From assembly GCA_018402765.1 (NCBI GenBank), contig JAGYIE010000002.1, positions 930,001-994,000 on the forward strand: a stretch of DNA of 64,000 bases, read 5' to 3'. Within the stretch, counting starts at the first letter, position 1. Every line of letters starts with the position of its first letter. Origin of the DNA: Vicingaceae bacterium (lineage in GTDB: Bacteria > Bacteroidota > Bacteroidia > Flavobacteriales_E > Vicingaceae). Position numbers and translations under genes: made by a program. Positions 46,514-55,853 of this stretch are shown here, in pieces. A model generated the notes under the pieces. That model was given only the letters and a program-made list of their open reading frames with translations. It had not been told where the DNA came from and did not search any database.

Positions 46514-49216
46514 ATGAGTGATTTCTTTCTTTATTTAGTTCCTCTTTTAGGAATTTTAGGATTAATTGTAATGGCCATAAAATCAGCTTGGGTAAGTAAG
46601 CAAGAAACCGGAGATGATAACATGAGAGAACTGGCAAAGTATATTGCTGACGGCGCTATGGCATTTTTAAAAGCAGAGTGGAAGGTAATGGGCTATTTTG
46701 TCGTTATTGCCGCTATTCTGTTAGCATGGTCGGGCACTATGACAGATCCTGATCATCCTCAAACACACCCTGTAATTGCTATAACGTTTATTATAGGAGC
46801 TTTTTTATCAGCTTTAGCAGGTTATTTAGGAATGAATATCGCTACTAAATCAAATGTTAGAACTACTCAAGCGGCTAGAACTTCTTTACAACAAGCTTTA
46901 AAAGTATCGTTTAGCGGGGGTACTGTTATGGGGCTTGGTGTTGCAGGTTTAGCAGTGTTAGGTCTTGGCGGTCTATTTATAGTTATGTTGGCTATGTTCG
47001 GACCTGACGGCACGTTTACAGATAAAGGAAGTTACATTTTAGCAATAGAAGTACTAGCCGGATTTTCTTTAGGTGCTGAATCTATCGCTTTGTTTGCTCG
47101 TGTAGGTGGCGGTATTTATACCAAAGCTGCCGATGTTGGAGCTGATTTAGTTGGTAAAGTAGAGGCCGGAATTCCTGAAGATGATGTCAGAAATCCTGCT
47201 ACAATTGCCGATAATGTTGGTGATAATGTAGGAGATGTTGCAGGAATGGGAGCAGATTTATTTGGTTCTTACGTTGCGACGATCCTCGCAACTATGGTTC
47301 TTGGAGTTGAAATAAAAATGGGTGATGACGGAATGAGTGGAATGTCAGCTATTCTTTTACCCATGGTTATTGCCGGGTTAGGGATTGTTTTCTCCATATT
47401 GGGGACTTTGTTTGTAAAAATTAAAGGTGAAAATGGAAATGTTCAGTCAGCTTTGAACATGGGTAACTGGTTATCTATGGTTATGGTAGCCATATCTTCT
47501 TACTTTTTAGTAGATTATTTATTGCCTAATTCAATGGAAATTAGAGGCGAAGAATTTACCTCAATGCAGGTCTATTATGCAATTCTTACAGGTTTAGTAG
47601 TTGGTGCAATTATGAGTATTGTCACAGAATATTATACTGCTATGGGTAAAAAACCTGTGAACTCGATTGTTCATCAATCGTCTACAGGCCATGCTACTAA
47701 CATAATCGGAGGGTTGTCTGTTGGAATGGAGTCTACCGTAATTCCTATATTGACATTAGCGGCCGGAATTTACATTTCTTTCGAGTTTGCAGGACTTTAT
47801 GGAGTTGCAATAGCAGCTTCAGGTATGATGGCAACCACAGCAATGCAATTGGCAATAGATGCTTTCGGACCGATAGCTGATAATGCAGGAGGTATTGCTG
47901 AAATGAGCGGATTGCCTGAAGAGGTTAGGGGACGAACTGATATTTTAGATGCTGTTGGAAATACGACTGCCGCATCTGGTAAAGGTTTCGCAATTGCTTC
48001 GGCAGCTTTAACTGCTCTGGCTCTCTTTGCTGCATTTGTAGGTCTTTCTGGTATCGATTCTATTGATATTTATAAAGCAGACGTTTTATCTGGTCTTTTT
48101 GTTGGTGCTATGATTCCATTTATTTTTTCATCCCTAGCTATTGCAGCAGTAGGAAGAGCCGCAATGGATATGGTTAATGAAGTTCGTAGACAGTTTAAGG
48201 AGATTCCTGGGATTATGGAATATAAGGCAAAGCCAGAATATGAGAAATGTGTAGAGATATCTACTAAAGCATCTATTCGTGAAATGATGCTGCCTGGTGC
48301 TATTGCTTTAGTTGTACCCATAATTGTGGGTTTTGCTTTTGGTCCTGAGGTTCTTGGAGGGCTGTTAGCAGGAGTTACAGTTTCTGGGGTATTGATGGGA
48401 ATATTTCAAAATAATGCTGGTGGTGCTTGGGATAACGCAAAGAAATCATTCGAAAAGGGAGTAATGATAAATGGAAAAATGGAGTATAAGGGTTCAGACG
48501 CACATAAAGCATCTGTGACAGGCGATACTGTTGGAGATCCATTTAAAGACACTTCTGGTCCTTCCATGAATATTTTAATCAAGTTAATGTCAATTGTTTC
48601 ATTGGTTATAGCTCCTCACATTCATGCAGGGCAAGCTACATCGCATGTCGGACACGGAGTTGAAATTCCAAAAAATGCAACTTTTGATATGGAAGGCCCT
48701 TATAGCATAAATTCGGCTAATTCTGAAATATATTGGGAAGGTAGAAAAGTTGGTGGTGACCACAATGGCACCATTCAGCTTGCTGATGGAGAGGTTGTGT
48801 TTTCAAATGGAGAATTAGAAACAATTGAGATTCTTGTTGATATGAATTCTATAAATAACAGTGATATTGAGGACCCAGAAAGTGCCGAAAAGCTAATAGG
48901 ACACTTAAAAAGTGATGATTTTTTTGGGGTTGAAGCTAATCCAAACGCGATGATTTCGCTCACTAGTTTCATTAAACAATCTGACGATTATTATGAGGCT
49001 TCTGGAGTGATTACAATTAAAGGAATTGCGCAAGAAATTGCAGTTCCTGTCACAATAGAACAGATTGATAATATTTTTTATGCGGTAGCTAGTTTTAGAA
49101 TTGATAGAACGAAGTTTGGAATAAAGTACAAATCAAAGTCCTTAGGAGGGGAGTTTCTAGATAATTTCATTTACGATGATTTCACTATAAAAGGGAAAGT
49201 AGGAATAGAGAAGTAA
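46514..49216 (+). CDS. hppA: K+-dependent membrane pyrophosphatase fused to YceI domain
   Basis: A 900-residue protein from the ATG at 46514; the longer frame adds a tail unlike the family. Residues 1-~700 are a complete ion-pumping pyrophosphatase: [21 protein letters not shown] and [17 protein letters not shown] (PPi/Mg ligands), and near 482 [20 protein letters not shown], where Ala after TTA marks the K+-dependent class. The position equal to Thermotoga E246 is Gly (DLFGSYV). After the last helix ([12 protein letters not shown]) and a His/Gly linker comes a ~165-residue YceI-like domain ([21 protein letters not shown] ... [14 protein letters not shown]-type ending). The C-terminus of these pumps faces the periplasm, so YceI would too. 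Confidence 0.93.
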   Translation: MSDFFLYLVPLLGILGLIVMAIKSAWVSKQETGDDNMRELAKYIADGAMAFLKAEWKVMGYFVVIAAILLAWSGTMTDPDHPQTHPVIAITFIIGAFLSALAGYLGMNIATKSNVRTTQAARTSLQQALKVSFSGGTVMGLGVAGLAVLGLGGLFIVMLAMFGPDGTFTDKGSYILAIEVLAGFSLGAESIALFARVGGGIYTKAADVGADLVGKVEAGIPEDDVRNPATIADNVGDNVGDVAGMGADLFGSYVATILATMVLGVEIKMGDDGMSGMSAILLPMVIAGLGIVFSILGTLFVKIKGENGNVQSALNMGNWLSMVMVAISSYFLVDYLLPNSMEIRGEEFTSMQVYYAILTGLVVGAIMSIVTEYYTAMGKKPVNSIVHQSSTGHATNIIGGLSVGMESTVIPILTLAAGIYISFEFAGLYGVAIAASGMMATTAMQLAIDAFGPIADNAGGIAEMSGLPEEVRGRTDILDAVGNTTAASGKGFAIASAALTALALFAAFVGLSGIDSIDIYKADVLSGLFVGAMIPFIFSSLAIAAVGRAAMDMVNEVRRQFKEIPGIMEYKAKPEYEKCVEISTKASIREMMLPGAIALVVPIIVGFAFGPEVLGGLLAGVTVSGVLMGIFQNNAGGAWDNAKKSFEKGVMINGKMEYKGSDAHKASVTGDTVGDPFKDTSGPSMNILIKLMSIVSLVIAPHIHAGQATSHVGHGVEIPKNATFDMEGPYSINSANSEIYWEGRKVGGDHNGTIQLADGEVVFSNGELETIEILVDMNSINNSDIEDPESAEKLIGHLKSDDFFGVEANPNAMISLTSFIKQSDDYYEASGVITIKGIAQEIAVPVTIEQIDNIFYAVASFRIDRTKFGIKYKSKSLGGEFLDNFIYDDFTIKGKVGIEK

Positions 49217-49352
49217 TGGATTTTGACCTGTTCTATTAGGGTTGTATTAATGTTATCAACAGCCAACTTGTTAAAATTTGCTATTTATTTTTTTTTAATT
49301 AAGTGTAAAATAAACTAACTTGGAAATAATTATTAAACTAAATTTTATAACT

Positions 49353-50101
49353 ATGAAAAAACTGTTTTTTTAGCAGCAGCTTTCTGTATTGCAGGAGCTA
49401 CTTTTGCTCAAGATGTCCTAACATCAAAAAAGGGAACGCCAATTCTTCCTGAAGCAGGTGATTACGCTATAGGTGTAGATGCTACTCCATTTCTGGATTA
49501 TGCAGGGAATATGTTTAACGGAAACTTAGGGAATGTTTCTCCGGGTTTTGCATATGGTCCTGATCGCCCACTTGCTATTTTTGGTAAGCGATTCATTGAT
49601 GCTAACTCTGCTTACAGAGCAACATTTAGACTTGGGTTTAACTCATTTACTGAAAGAGAATTTGCTGCTGGTCCTGGAGGTGCAGGAACAATCGATGATG
49701 AATTTAAGCAATCAGCTTTTGACGTAACGCTTGGCTTTGGTAAAGAATGGAGAAGAGGAAAAGGACGTCTTCAAGGAGTTTATGGTGGAGAGGCATTAGT
49801 GAATGTTTCATCATTTTCAGAGAATTATGATTATGATAATGGGGATTCTTATGAAGCGAAAAGCGGATTAGGTTTTGGTCTTTCAGTAAGAGGTTTTGTT
49901 GGAGTAGAATACTTTTTTGCTCCTAAAATGTCCTTTGGTGCTGAGTATGGATACGCATTGGGTTTTGCTAGTCAATCAGATGGAGAGAATATAGCAAATG
50001 TAGGTGGTGTTGAAACAAAAGTAGAAACTGGTGGTGCTAATCAATTTGGATTAGATACTGATGCATCAGGATTTAATATCAAGTTTAACTTTCACTTTTA
50101 G
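49353..50101 (+). CDS. Outer-membrane beta-barrel protein, signal peptide broken by a 1-nt frameshift
   Basis: The long frame is open at 49511-50101 (196 residues from an internal ATG), but the coding signal extends upstream in that frame to a signal peptide (FLAAAFCIAGATFAQ, then DVLTSKKGTPILPEAGDYAIG). The ATG at 49353 is one base out of frame and meets TAG after six codons. Adding one base in A6 (giving MKKTVFLAAAF) or in T7 (giving MKKLFFLAAAF) would restore a 249-residue barrel protein ending IKFNFHF. This may be an assembly error, a phase-variable tract or a true pseudogene. The barrel contains RATFRLGFNS and GFGLSVRGFVGVEYFF-type strands. The function is unknown. Confidence 0.75.
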
Positions 50102-50126
50102 TAGTAACAAGAAAACTTTAAAAATG

Positions 50127-50160
50127 AAAGGCTCGAATCAACTGATTCGAGCCTTTTATT
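50127..50160 (+). terminator. Terminator after the barrel gene
   Basis: AAAGGCTCGAATCA (50127-50140) and TGATTCGAGCCTTT (50143-50156) form a long stem followed by T's. Both strands could use it, as the convergent dNK gene ends at 50183. Confidence 0.85.
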
Positions 50161-50182
50161 GTTTTACCTATATGAACAGATT

Positions 50183-50797
50183 TTAAAATAAACCGTGAAT
50201 ATCTGCATCTATCTTTTCAATTATTTTTCCCAAGTCTTCTGAATTTTCCATAAAATTATTGTCATCTACATCTATAATTAGAAGTTTACCTTGGTTGTAT
50301 GTGCTAATCCATGCTTCATAGCGCTCATTAAGGCGTTTTAGATAATCTAGTCGTATGCTTTCTTCGTAATCTCTTCCTCTTTTTTGTATTTGATTGACTA
50401 ATTTAGGTATCGAAGCTCTTAGATAGATTAATAAATCTGGTGGCTGAATAAACCCTTCCATCAATTTAAAAAGACTAAAGTAACTCTCAAAATCTCTGGT
50501 AGTCATTAAACCCATAGAATGAAGGTTGGGTGCAAAGATGTAAGCATCTTCAAAGATAGTTCGGTCTTGAATTACCTTTTTACCAGTTTCTCTTATATCA
50601 ACAACTTGGTTAAACCGATTATTTAAAAAGTAGACTTGTAAATTAAATGACCATCGCTGCATGTCATTATAAAAGTCATTTAAGTAGGGGTTTTCATCAG
50701 CGTCTTCGTAGTGTGCCTCCCAGTTATAATGTTTTGAAAGGAGAGAGGTTAGGGTTGTTTTTCCTGATCCAATATTTCCAGCAATTGCTATATGCAT
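50183..50797 (-). CDS. Deoxynucleoside kinase
   Basis: A 204-residue kinase of the dNK/dCK family. The P-loop is GNIGSGKTT (7-15), the catalytic acidic motif is in HYEDADENPYLNDFY, the DRT motif (IQDRTIFEDAYIFA) replaces the usual ERS, and the LID RGRDYEESIRLDYLKRLNERYE is basic. It phosphorylates deoxynucleosides for salvage and fits with the nucleoside transporter 7 kb away. Which deoxynucleoside it prefers cannot be read. It is followed by a gap of 58 nt and a predicted propeller protein in the same direction upstream. Confidence 0.92.
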   Translation of the reverse strand: MHIAIAGNIGSGKTTLTSLLSKHYNWEAHYEDADENPYLNDFYNDMQRWSFNLQVYFLNNRFNQVVDIRETGKKVIQDRTIFEDAYIFAPNLHSMGLMTTRDFESYFSLFKLMEGFIQPPDLLIYLRASIPKLVNQIQKRGRDYEESIRLDYLKRLNERYEAWISTYNQGKLLIIDVDDNNFMENSEDLGKIIEKIDADIHGLF

Positions 50798-50855
50798 ATG
50801 TTCTCTTTTATTAACGTACTAAAGTACAAATTTAAGTCTATACCCACCTAATGAA

Positions 50856-51659
50856 TTACTCGCTTTTTGGGTTAGAAAATTGATAGATGTACAAATCATC
50901 TTTAGTCAGAATAACGAGTCTATCCTTCGCTATTCTTGCATTGACGGCATTTGATATTGGAAGATTGATATGTGCTAATTGAGTGAATTTTGGGTTGTAT
51001 TGAAATAGCGTATCATTTTCAAAATACATAACCTGTTTGTTAATTACTTGGATAGTAGATGTTGTGTTTATCGTGATTTTTTTTTCAAAGGTTCCAAATT
51101 GATCAAATTGTAAAATACCGTCCTTATTTGTTTGCAATAATAAATTTGAATTTTGCTCAAGCATATATGTTGGGGAACTTTGTTTTCCTGTTAATTGGCT
51201 TAAATTAATGCTTTTGTTTGATGGACTTAAGTCGCGATTTAATTTGATGACAGTTTGTTTTAAGCGATCAAAAAGCCAAAGTCCATTTTCTTGCGATGAG
51301 CATGCTAAAGTGACTTGATCAAACCCCAATTGGTCAAGCGATAGAGGCTCTTCCATTAAACTCATGAAATTGTCAAGGTATATTATGCTAGAATAGTCTG
51401 CATAAAACACTAAAATTTTATAAGGATTTGTAACATCTACAGAGCTTATTGAACCTAACCTATTGTTACTATAGGTACCAATAGAATCACCTACAGAATT
51501 GTACTTTATCAGATTTATATCATTGTAGATATAGCTATTTCCTAAATTGTCTGTTGTTAGGTGTGCATTTTTAATTACGGGAATGGCTTTTATTAAATTA
51601 GCTTGCCCAATGCAAGTTTCTGTTATTAAAAGTAAGAGTATGGATATTATTTTTTGCAT
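50856..51659 (-). CDS. Exported protein, predicted beta-propeller
   Basis: A 267-residue protein with a signal peptide (MQKIISILLLLITETCIGQ). The rest is built of short repeated strands such as NLGNSYIYNDINLIKYNSVG, NSNLLLQTNKDGILQFDQFG and NDTLFQYNPKFTQLAHINL, which suggest a small beta-propeller. No catalytic residues are evident. It begins 2 nt after the GH3-like gene stop and 58 nt ahead of the dNK gene, so it is probably cotranscribed with them. The function is unknown. Confidence 0.72.
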   Translation of the reverse strand: MQKIISILLLLITETCIGQANLIKAIPVIKNAHLTTDNLGNSYIYNDINLIKYNSVGDSIGTYSNNRLGSISSVDVTNPYKILVFYADYSSIIYLDNFMSLMEEPLSLDQLGFDQVTLACSSQENGLWLFDRLKQTVIKLNRDLSPSNKSINLSQLTGKQSSPTYMLEQNSNLLLQTNKDGILQFDQFGTFEKKITINTTSTIQVINKQVMYFENDTLFQYNPKFTQLAHINLPISNAVNARIAKDRLVILTKDDLYIYQFSNPKSE

Positions 51660-51661
51660 AA

Positions 51662-53173
51662 TTACGATAGCATAGGTAAGATTTCTTCTAGATACATTCT
51701 AGTATTTGATAATCTTGGAACTTTATTTTGTCCACCGAGTTTACCTTTACCTTTTAGCCATTTGAAAAATGTATCATCAGGAGCAACGTGTACGATAGGC
51801 AATTTTAGTGCCATGTCCCCTTTCCTTTTTGCAGCGTAATCGGTATTTATTTCTTGCAGCGTGTAATCTAATGTTAGGATAAATGTGTCAAGATTGTCAG
51901 GTAGCTTAATAAACTCGATTATCCATTCATGATTTCCTGCTTCTTTATCTTTCAAAAATACGGGGCCTGCCGTATATTCTCGTATTGTTGCGCCCGTCGC
52001 TAAGCATGCCTTTTGAAGTCCTTTTTCTGCATTATCGATAATTAGTTCTTCTCCAAATGCATTTATGAAATGCTTCGTACGGCCACTAATTTTTATTCGA
52101 TAGGGTTGCACGGAAGTAAATATGATTGTATCTCCAATTCGATATCTCCATAGTCCTGCATTTGTGGTAATAAGCAGAGCATAGTTTACACCAATTTCTA
52201 CTTCACCTAATGGGATTGTTATTGGGAACTCCTTATTCCACTCTTCCATTGGGATGAATTCATAATAAATGCCATAGTCAAGCATTAAAAGTAGTTCATC
52301 GCTATTTTTTTGATCTTGTATGCCAAAAAAACCCTCAGATGCATTGTAAGTTTCAAGGTAATTCATTTTACTAGAAGGAATTAACTTTTTAAACTCTTCT
52401 CTGTAGGGAGTGAAATTAACACCTCCATGGAAGAATACTTCGAGGTTTGGCCATATATCAAGAATATTTGACTTTCCTGTTTCTTCTAATACTTTATGTA
52501 ACAGAATGAGCGTCCAAGAGGGGACTCCGGAAAGATTTGTGATGTTTTCATTGACTGTGATTTCAGTCATTTTTTTTAGCTTATCTTCAAAATTATCAAG
52601 TAGGGCTACTTCTTTGCCTGGAGTTCTTAAATATTCGGCCCAGAAAGGCAAATTTTTAATAATAATAGCTGATAGATCACCATGATAAGAGTCCGTTGCT
52701 TGGTTTATGGATTGGCTGCTACCTCCCATCATTAAGGCCAAACCATTAAATACATTTGTATTTGGATAGTTATTACAATATATAGAGAGCATATCTTTAC
52801 CTCCTTTGTAATGGCAATCTTCTAATGCCTCTTTTGTAACAGGAATAAATTTGCTTTTGTCATTGGTGGTGCCTGAAGACTTTGCAAACCACTTAGTTTC
52901 TGTTGGCCATAAAATGTTTTGTTCTCCTTGTTTTAGTCGGTCAACGAAAGGTTTTAAGTTCTCATAAGTTTGTACAGGCACTCTATTCGCAAATTGCGAC
53001 GGTGTTTTTATGGACGAATAATCGTATTCTTTTCCCCATGCAGTATGTCTAGCACTACTAATTAATTTTTCAAACCACTCCTGTTGCACTTCTATGGGAT
53101 ACTTCATAAAAAGCTCTATTTGATGCATTCGCTTTTTCATGATCCAAGACATTAAAGAATTGATAATCGCCAT
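51662..53173 (-). CDS. GH3-family acyl-adenylating enzyme
   Basis: A 503-residue protein of the GH3 (auxin-responsive promoter) family, part of the ANL adenylate-forming superfamily. The ATP loop is SSGTTNDKSKF (99-109). Further marks are YLETYNASEGFFGIQD, the segment GLWRYRIGDTIIFTS and the C-terminal HEWIIEF. In plants GH3 enzymes join amino acids to hormones; the bacterial substrate is unknown. There is no membrane segment. It is the first of a tight three-gene group with the propeller protein and a dNK. The divergence from plant GH3 makes hormone activity unlikely. Confidence 0.9.
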   Translation of the reverse strand: MAIINSLMSWIMKKRMHQIELFMKYPIEVQQEWFEKLISSARHTAWGKEYDYSSIKTPSQFANRVPVQTYENLKPFVDRLKQGEQNILWPTETKWFAKSSGTTNDKSKFIPVTKEALEDCHYKGGKDMLSIYCNNYPNTNVFNGLALMMGGSSQSINQATDSYHGDLSAIIIKNLPFWAEYLRTPGKEVALLDNFEDKLKKMTEITVNENITNLSGVPSWTLILLHKVLEETGKSNILDIWPNLEVFFHGGVNFTPYREEFKKLIPSSKMNYLETYNASEGFFGIQDQKNSDELLLMLDYGIYYEFIPMEEWNKEFPITIPLGEVEIGVNYALLITTNAGLWRYRIGDTIIFTSVQPYRIKISGRTKHFINAFGEELIIDNAEKGLQKACLATGATIREYTAGPVFLKDKEAGNHEWIIEFIKLPDNLDTFILTLDYTLQEINTDYAAKRKGDMALKLPIVHVAPDDTFFKWLKGKGKLGGQNKVPRLSNTRMYLEEILPMLS

Positions 53174-53246
53174 TAAGTTTAGGGTTTTATGTTAAGCTAA
53201 AATTAGCTGTAAAAAATGAATTTTTAAGCATTTGGTAATGATTAAC

Positions 53247-53290
53247 ACAAAAAAGCACCATCATTTTTGTCAATTTTGATGGTGCTTTTT
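53247..53290 (-). terminator. Terminator of sppA
   Basis: AAAAGCACCATCA (53251-53263) pairs with TGATGGTGCTTTT (53277-53289), separated by a 13-nt loop. The minus transcript continues with T's. Confidence 0.7.
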
Positions 53291-53310
53291 AATGATATTA
53301 ACTGTTTTAC

Positions 53311-55131
53311 TTAGTGTATTATTATGTCGTAAGGAATTCTAGTCATTATTCCACTGCGCTTAGTAGTTTCTTCAAATACTTTAAAATAGTTGTAAGTTCT
53401 GCTTAATTCATCTCCCAATATCATAGCTTTAGCTTCCAATGAAAAATCTTCCATAATCTGCTCGATAGGATCCTTTTTTCTTGGCAGTTCTTTGATTTTA
53501 TAGGAGTCAATATTTGCTAGTTCTGCTGCAGATTTAATAGCATCATTTAAACCGCCTAATTCATCTACTAAGCCTATTTCAATAGCATTAACACCACTCC
53601 AAACTCTGCCTTGACCAATTGAATCTACTTCTGCTTTGGTCATTCCTCTTCCTTCTGCTACTTTACTGATAAAATCATCGTAAATTGCCTCTACCATTTC
53701 GGTAATCGCTGAGGTTTCTTCATCGTCAAGCGGTCTCCATTGGTTTATCATCATATCTGAATGTTTGTTGGTAGAAACTCCATCAACATAAATTCCCAGT
53801 TTGTTATTGAATAAACCTTTAAAGTTTGGCACTACACCAAAAACACCAATTGACCCCGTAATAGTTGTAGGTTGTGCAAAAATCTTGTTTGCGCCGCAAG
53901 CTATATAATAACCGCCTGATGCAGCAAGGTTGCCCATTGATACAACTACAGGCTTTTCCCTTTTTGCTAACTCTATAGCTCTCCACATTACGTCTGATGC
54001 AAGAGCGCTACCTCCTGGAGAGTTAATTCGAAGTACAATGGCTTTAACATTTTTGTCTTTGGTAGCTTTTTCAATTGCTTCAACTGTCGTTTCACTGCCA
54101 AGAATATCTCTGTTGCTTTTTCCACTTCTGATTTCTCCTTCTGCGTAAATGATAGCAATTTTGTCTTTTGCATTTGGTTTTATCGCATCATCATCTTCAT
54201 TTTCCTCTTTTGCTTCTTTCCCTTCTGCATTTTTGTATTTGCTTAATTTTATGAGTTTTGGCTTAGTTAATGGTTCATCATTTTTGGCTTCAGTTCCTGC
54301 AAGATTTGCCAACTCAGCAAGCACTTCGTCTTCATATTTTAAACCATCAATTAACTTATTGGTTAAAGCATCTTTAGGTAAACGGATTGCAATGTCATCT
54401 GCGATACGATTGAGTTCTGCAATTGATATTGATCTGGCTGTTGAGATATTTGAAAGCATATCATTCCAAATGGAATTAATTAGGGTGCTTATCTGCTTTC
54501 TATTTGATGGACTCATTTCATTTAAAAGGTATGGTTCAACAGCACTTTTAAACTTTCCATGTCTAATCACTTGCATTTCTATATCTAACTTCTCTAAGGC
54601 CTCTTTAAAAAACATTATTTGAGAAGTTAATCCTTGAAAAGACATTTCGCCGACAGGGTTTAGATATACTTTGTCAGCAACTGTGCTCAGATAATATGCT
54701 CCTTGAGAATAAACTTCGCTATATGCAATTATAAATTTCTCACTTTCTTTAAAATCTAATAATGCCCTCCTAATCTCTTCTAGGTTTGCCATTCCTGTTT
54801 TTACACTAGTCACATTCAAGAATATTCCTTTAATTTTGTCATCAGTTTTCGCTTTTTCAAGACTTTCTTTAATGTCGGTCATTCCTAGAATTTCTTTAGT
54901 TTGGAACGAATTGAAATCGAAATTATCAAATGGGTTATTAGAAGATCGATCTTTTATTTCTTCTTTTAGCTCTATATGCAATACGGAGTTGTCGCTTACA
55001 TAAGTAATTGGATTATCTCCTGCTGAGGCTACAATGCTCCCTATAATACCTACGATTAAAAGAAAACCCAAAATAATTGTTAATGTCATACCTAACATAG
55101 AGGCAAACATGAATTTGAAAAACTGTTTCAT
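53311..55131 (-). CDS. sppA: Signal peptide peptidase SppA, 67K type
   Basis: A 606-residue double-domain SppA. A membrane anchor occupies residues 10-37. The catalytic dyad is split as in E. coli: K195 in GKFKSAVEPYLL of the first half and S405 in NLAASGGYYIACGA of the second. SPGGSALASD forms the oxyanion wall. An acidic/Lys-rich linker (about residues 303-323, KEAKEENEDDD) joins the halves. It degrades cleaved signal peptides in the membrane and periplasm. It stands alone with its own terminator, divergent from folK. Confidence 0.95.
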   Translation of the reverse strand: MKQFFKFMFASMLGMTLTIILGFLLIVGIIGSIVASAGDNPITYVSDNSVLHIELKEEIKDRSSNNPFDNFDFNSFQTKEILGMTDIKESLEKAKTDDKIKGIFLNVTSVKTGMANLEEIRRALLDFKESEKFIIAYSEVYSQGAYYLSTVADKVYLNPVGEMSFQGLTSQIMFFKEALEKLDIEMQVIRHGKFKSAVEPYLLNEMSPSNRKQISTLINSIWNDMLSNISTARSISIAELNRIADDIAIRLPKDALTNKLIDGLKYEDEVLAELANLAGTEAKNDEPLTKPKLIKLSKYKNAEGKEAKEENEDDDAIKPNAKDKIAIIYAEGEIRSGKSNRDILGSETTVEAIEKATKDKNVKAIVLRINSPGGSALASDVMWRAIELAKREKPVVVSMGNLAASGGYYIACGANKIFAQPTTITGSIGVFGVVPNFKGLFNNKLGIYVDGVSTNKHSDMMINQWRPLDDEETSAITEMVEAIYDDFISKVAEGRGMTKAEVDSIGQGRVWSGVNAIEIGLVDELGGLNDAIKSAAELANIDSYKIKELPRKKDPIEQIMEDFSLEAKAMILGDELSRTYNYFKVFEETTKRSGIMTRIPYDIIIH

Positions 55132-55229
55132 ACGAATAGTTATCTACTTTTATAAAAAATTAGTTATTTGGTAAAAGTAGCGCATAAAGCTAAAGACTGA
55201 AATAGTTTCTACATCAAAGGTTTTACATT

Positions 55230-55733
55230 ATGATAAAAGGGAACAACTCCTGTGTTTTGCAATTGGGAAGTAATATGAACGATCGTCAAGGTTTACTTAA
55301 AGAAGCACGTGCTAAAATTCAAATTACTGTCGGTAAGATTTTAGCGAAGAGTAGTTTGTATGAATCTGAGCCATGGGGAAATAGTCAATTGAATTGGTTT
55401 TTAAATCAGGTGATTATTGTTAATAGCCCCCAATCTCCTATTGAGTTGCTGAGGTTATGTAAAAAGATTGAGCAAACTATGGGTAGGTCAGCTAAAAGAG
55501 GGGTAGATTACGAAGATAGAGTGATTGACATAGATATTCTCTTTTATAATAATGAAGTGGTTTCAGAACCCAACTTGAAGGTTCCCCATGAGAAAATTCC
55601 ACAAAGAAGATTCGTTTTGGAGCCACTTGTTGAGCTTATTCCACAATTCGTTCATCCGGTATTCAATCTTAGTTTAACTCATCTGCTTGATAGTTGTGAA
55701 GATAGACTTGCAGTTAAACGTTTGGGTTGTTAA
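55230..55733 (+). CDS. folK: 6-hydroxymethyl-7,8-dihydropterin pyrophosphokinase
   Basis: A 167-residue HPPK. QLGSNMNDRQGLLKEARAKI, SSLYESEPWG, WFLNQVIIVNS and RVIDIDILFYNNE cover the pterin site and the two Mg-binding Asp residues (DIDIL), with VPHEKIPQRRFVLEPLVEL at the end. It transfers pyrophosphate from ATP to the pterin before DHPS. It complements folA at 39.6 kb in folate synthesis, but the other steps are not in the window. Confidence 0.94.
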   Translation: MIKGNNSCVLQLGSNMNDRQGLLKEARAKIQITVGKILAKSSLYESEPWGNSQLNWFLNQVIIVNSPQSPIELLRLCKKIEQTMGRSAKRGVDYEDRVIDIDILFYNNEVVSEPNLKVPHEKIPQRRFVLEPLVELIPQFVHPVFNLSLTHLLDSCEDRLAVKRLGC

Positions 55734-55853
55734 TTCAATTAGTAATAATCACACAAAAGATTGCAGATTAAATGCACCTATTTTTTTGTGGTATTTAACA
55801 ATATTAACTAACATTGTATCTTAAAATACCATGGAAAAAGAAAAATTAAAAAC

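Noticed and set aside
54149-54622. A 157-codon plus-strand ORF
   Set aside because: It lies wholly antisense to sppA, has a Ser/Ala/Phe-rich composition typical of a reversed Lys/Glu/Asp-rich gene and matches nothing.
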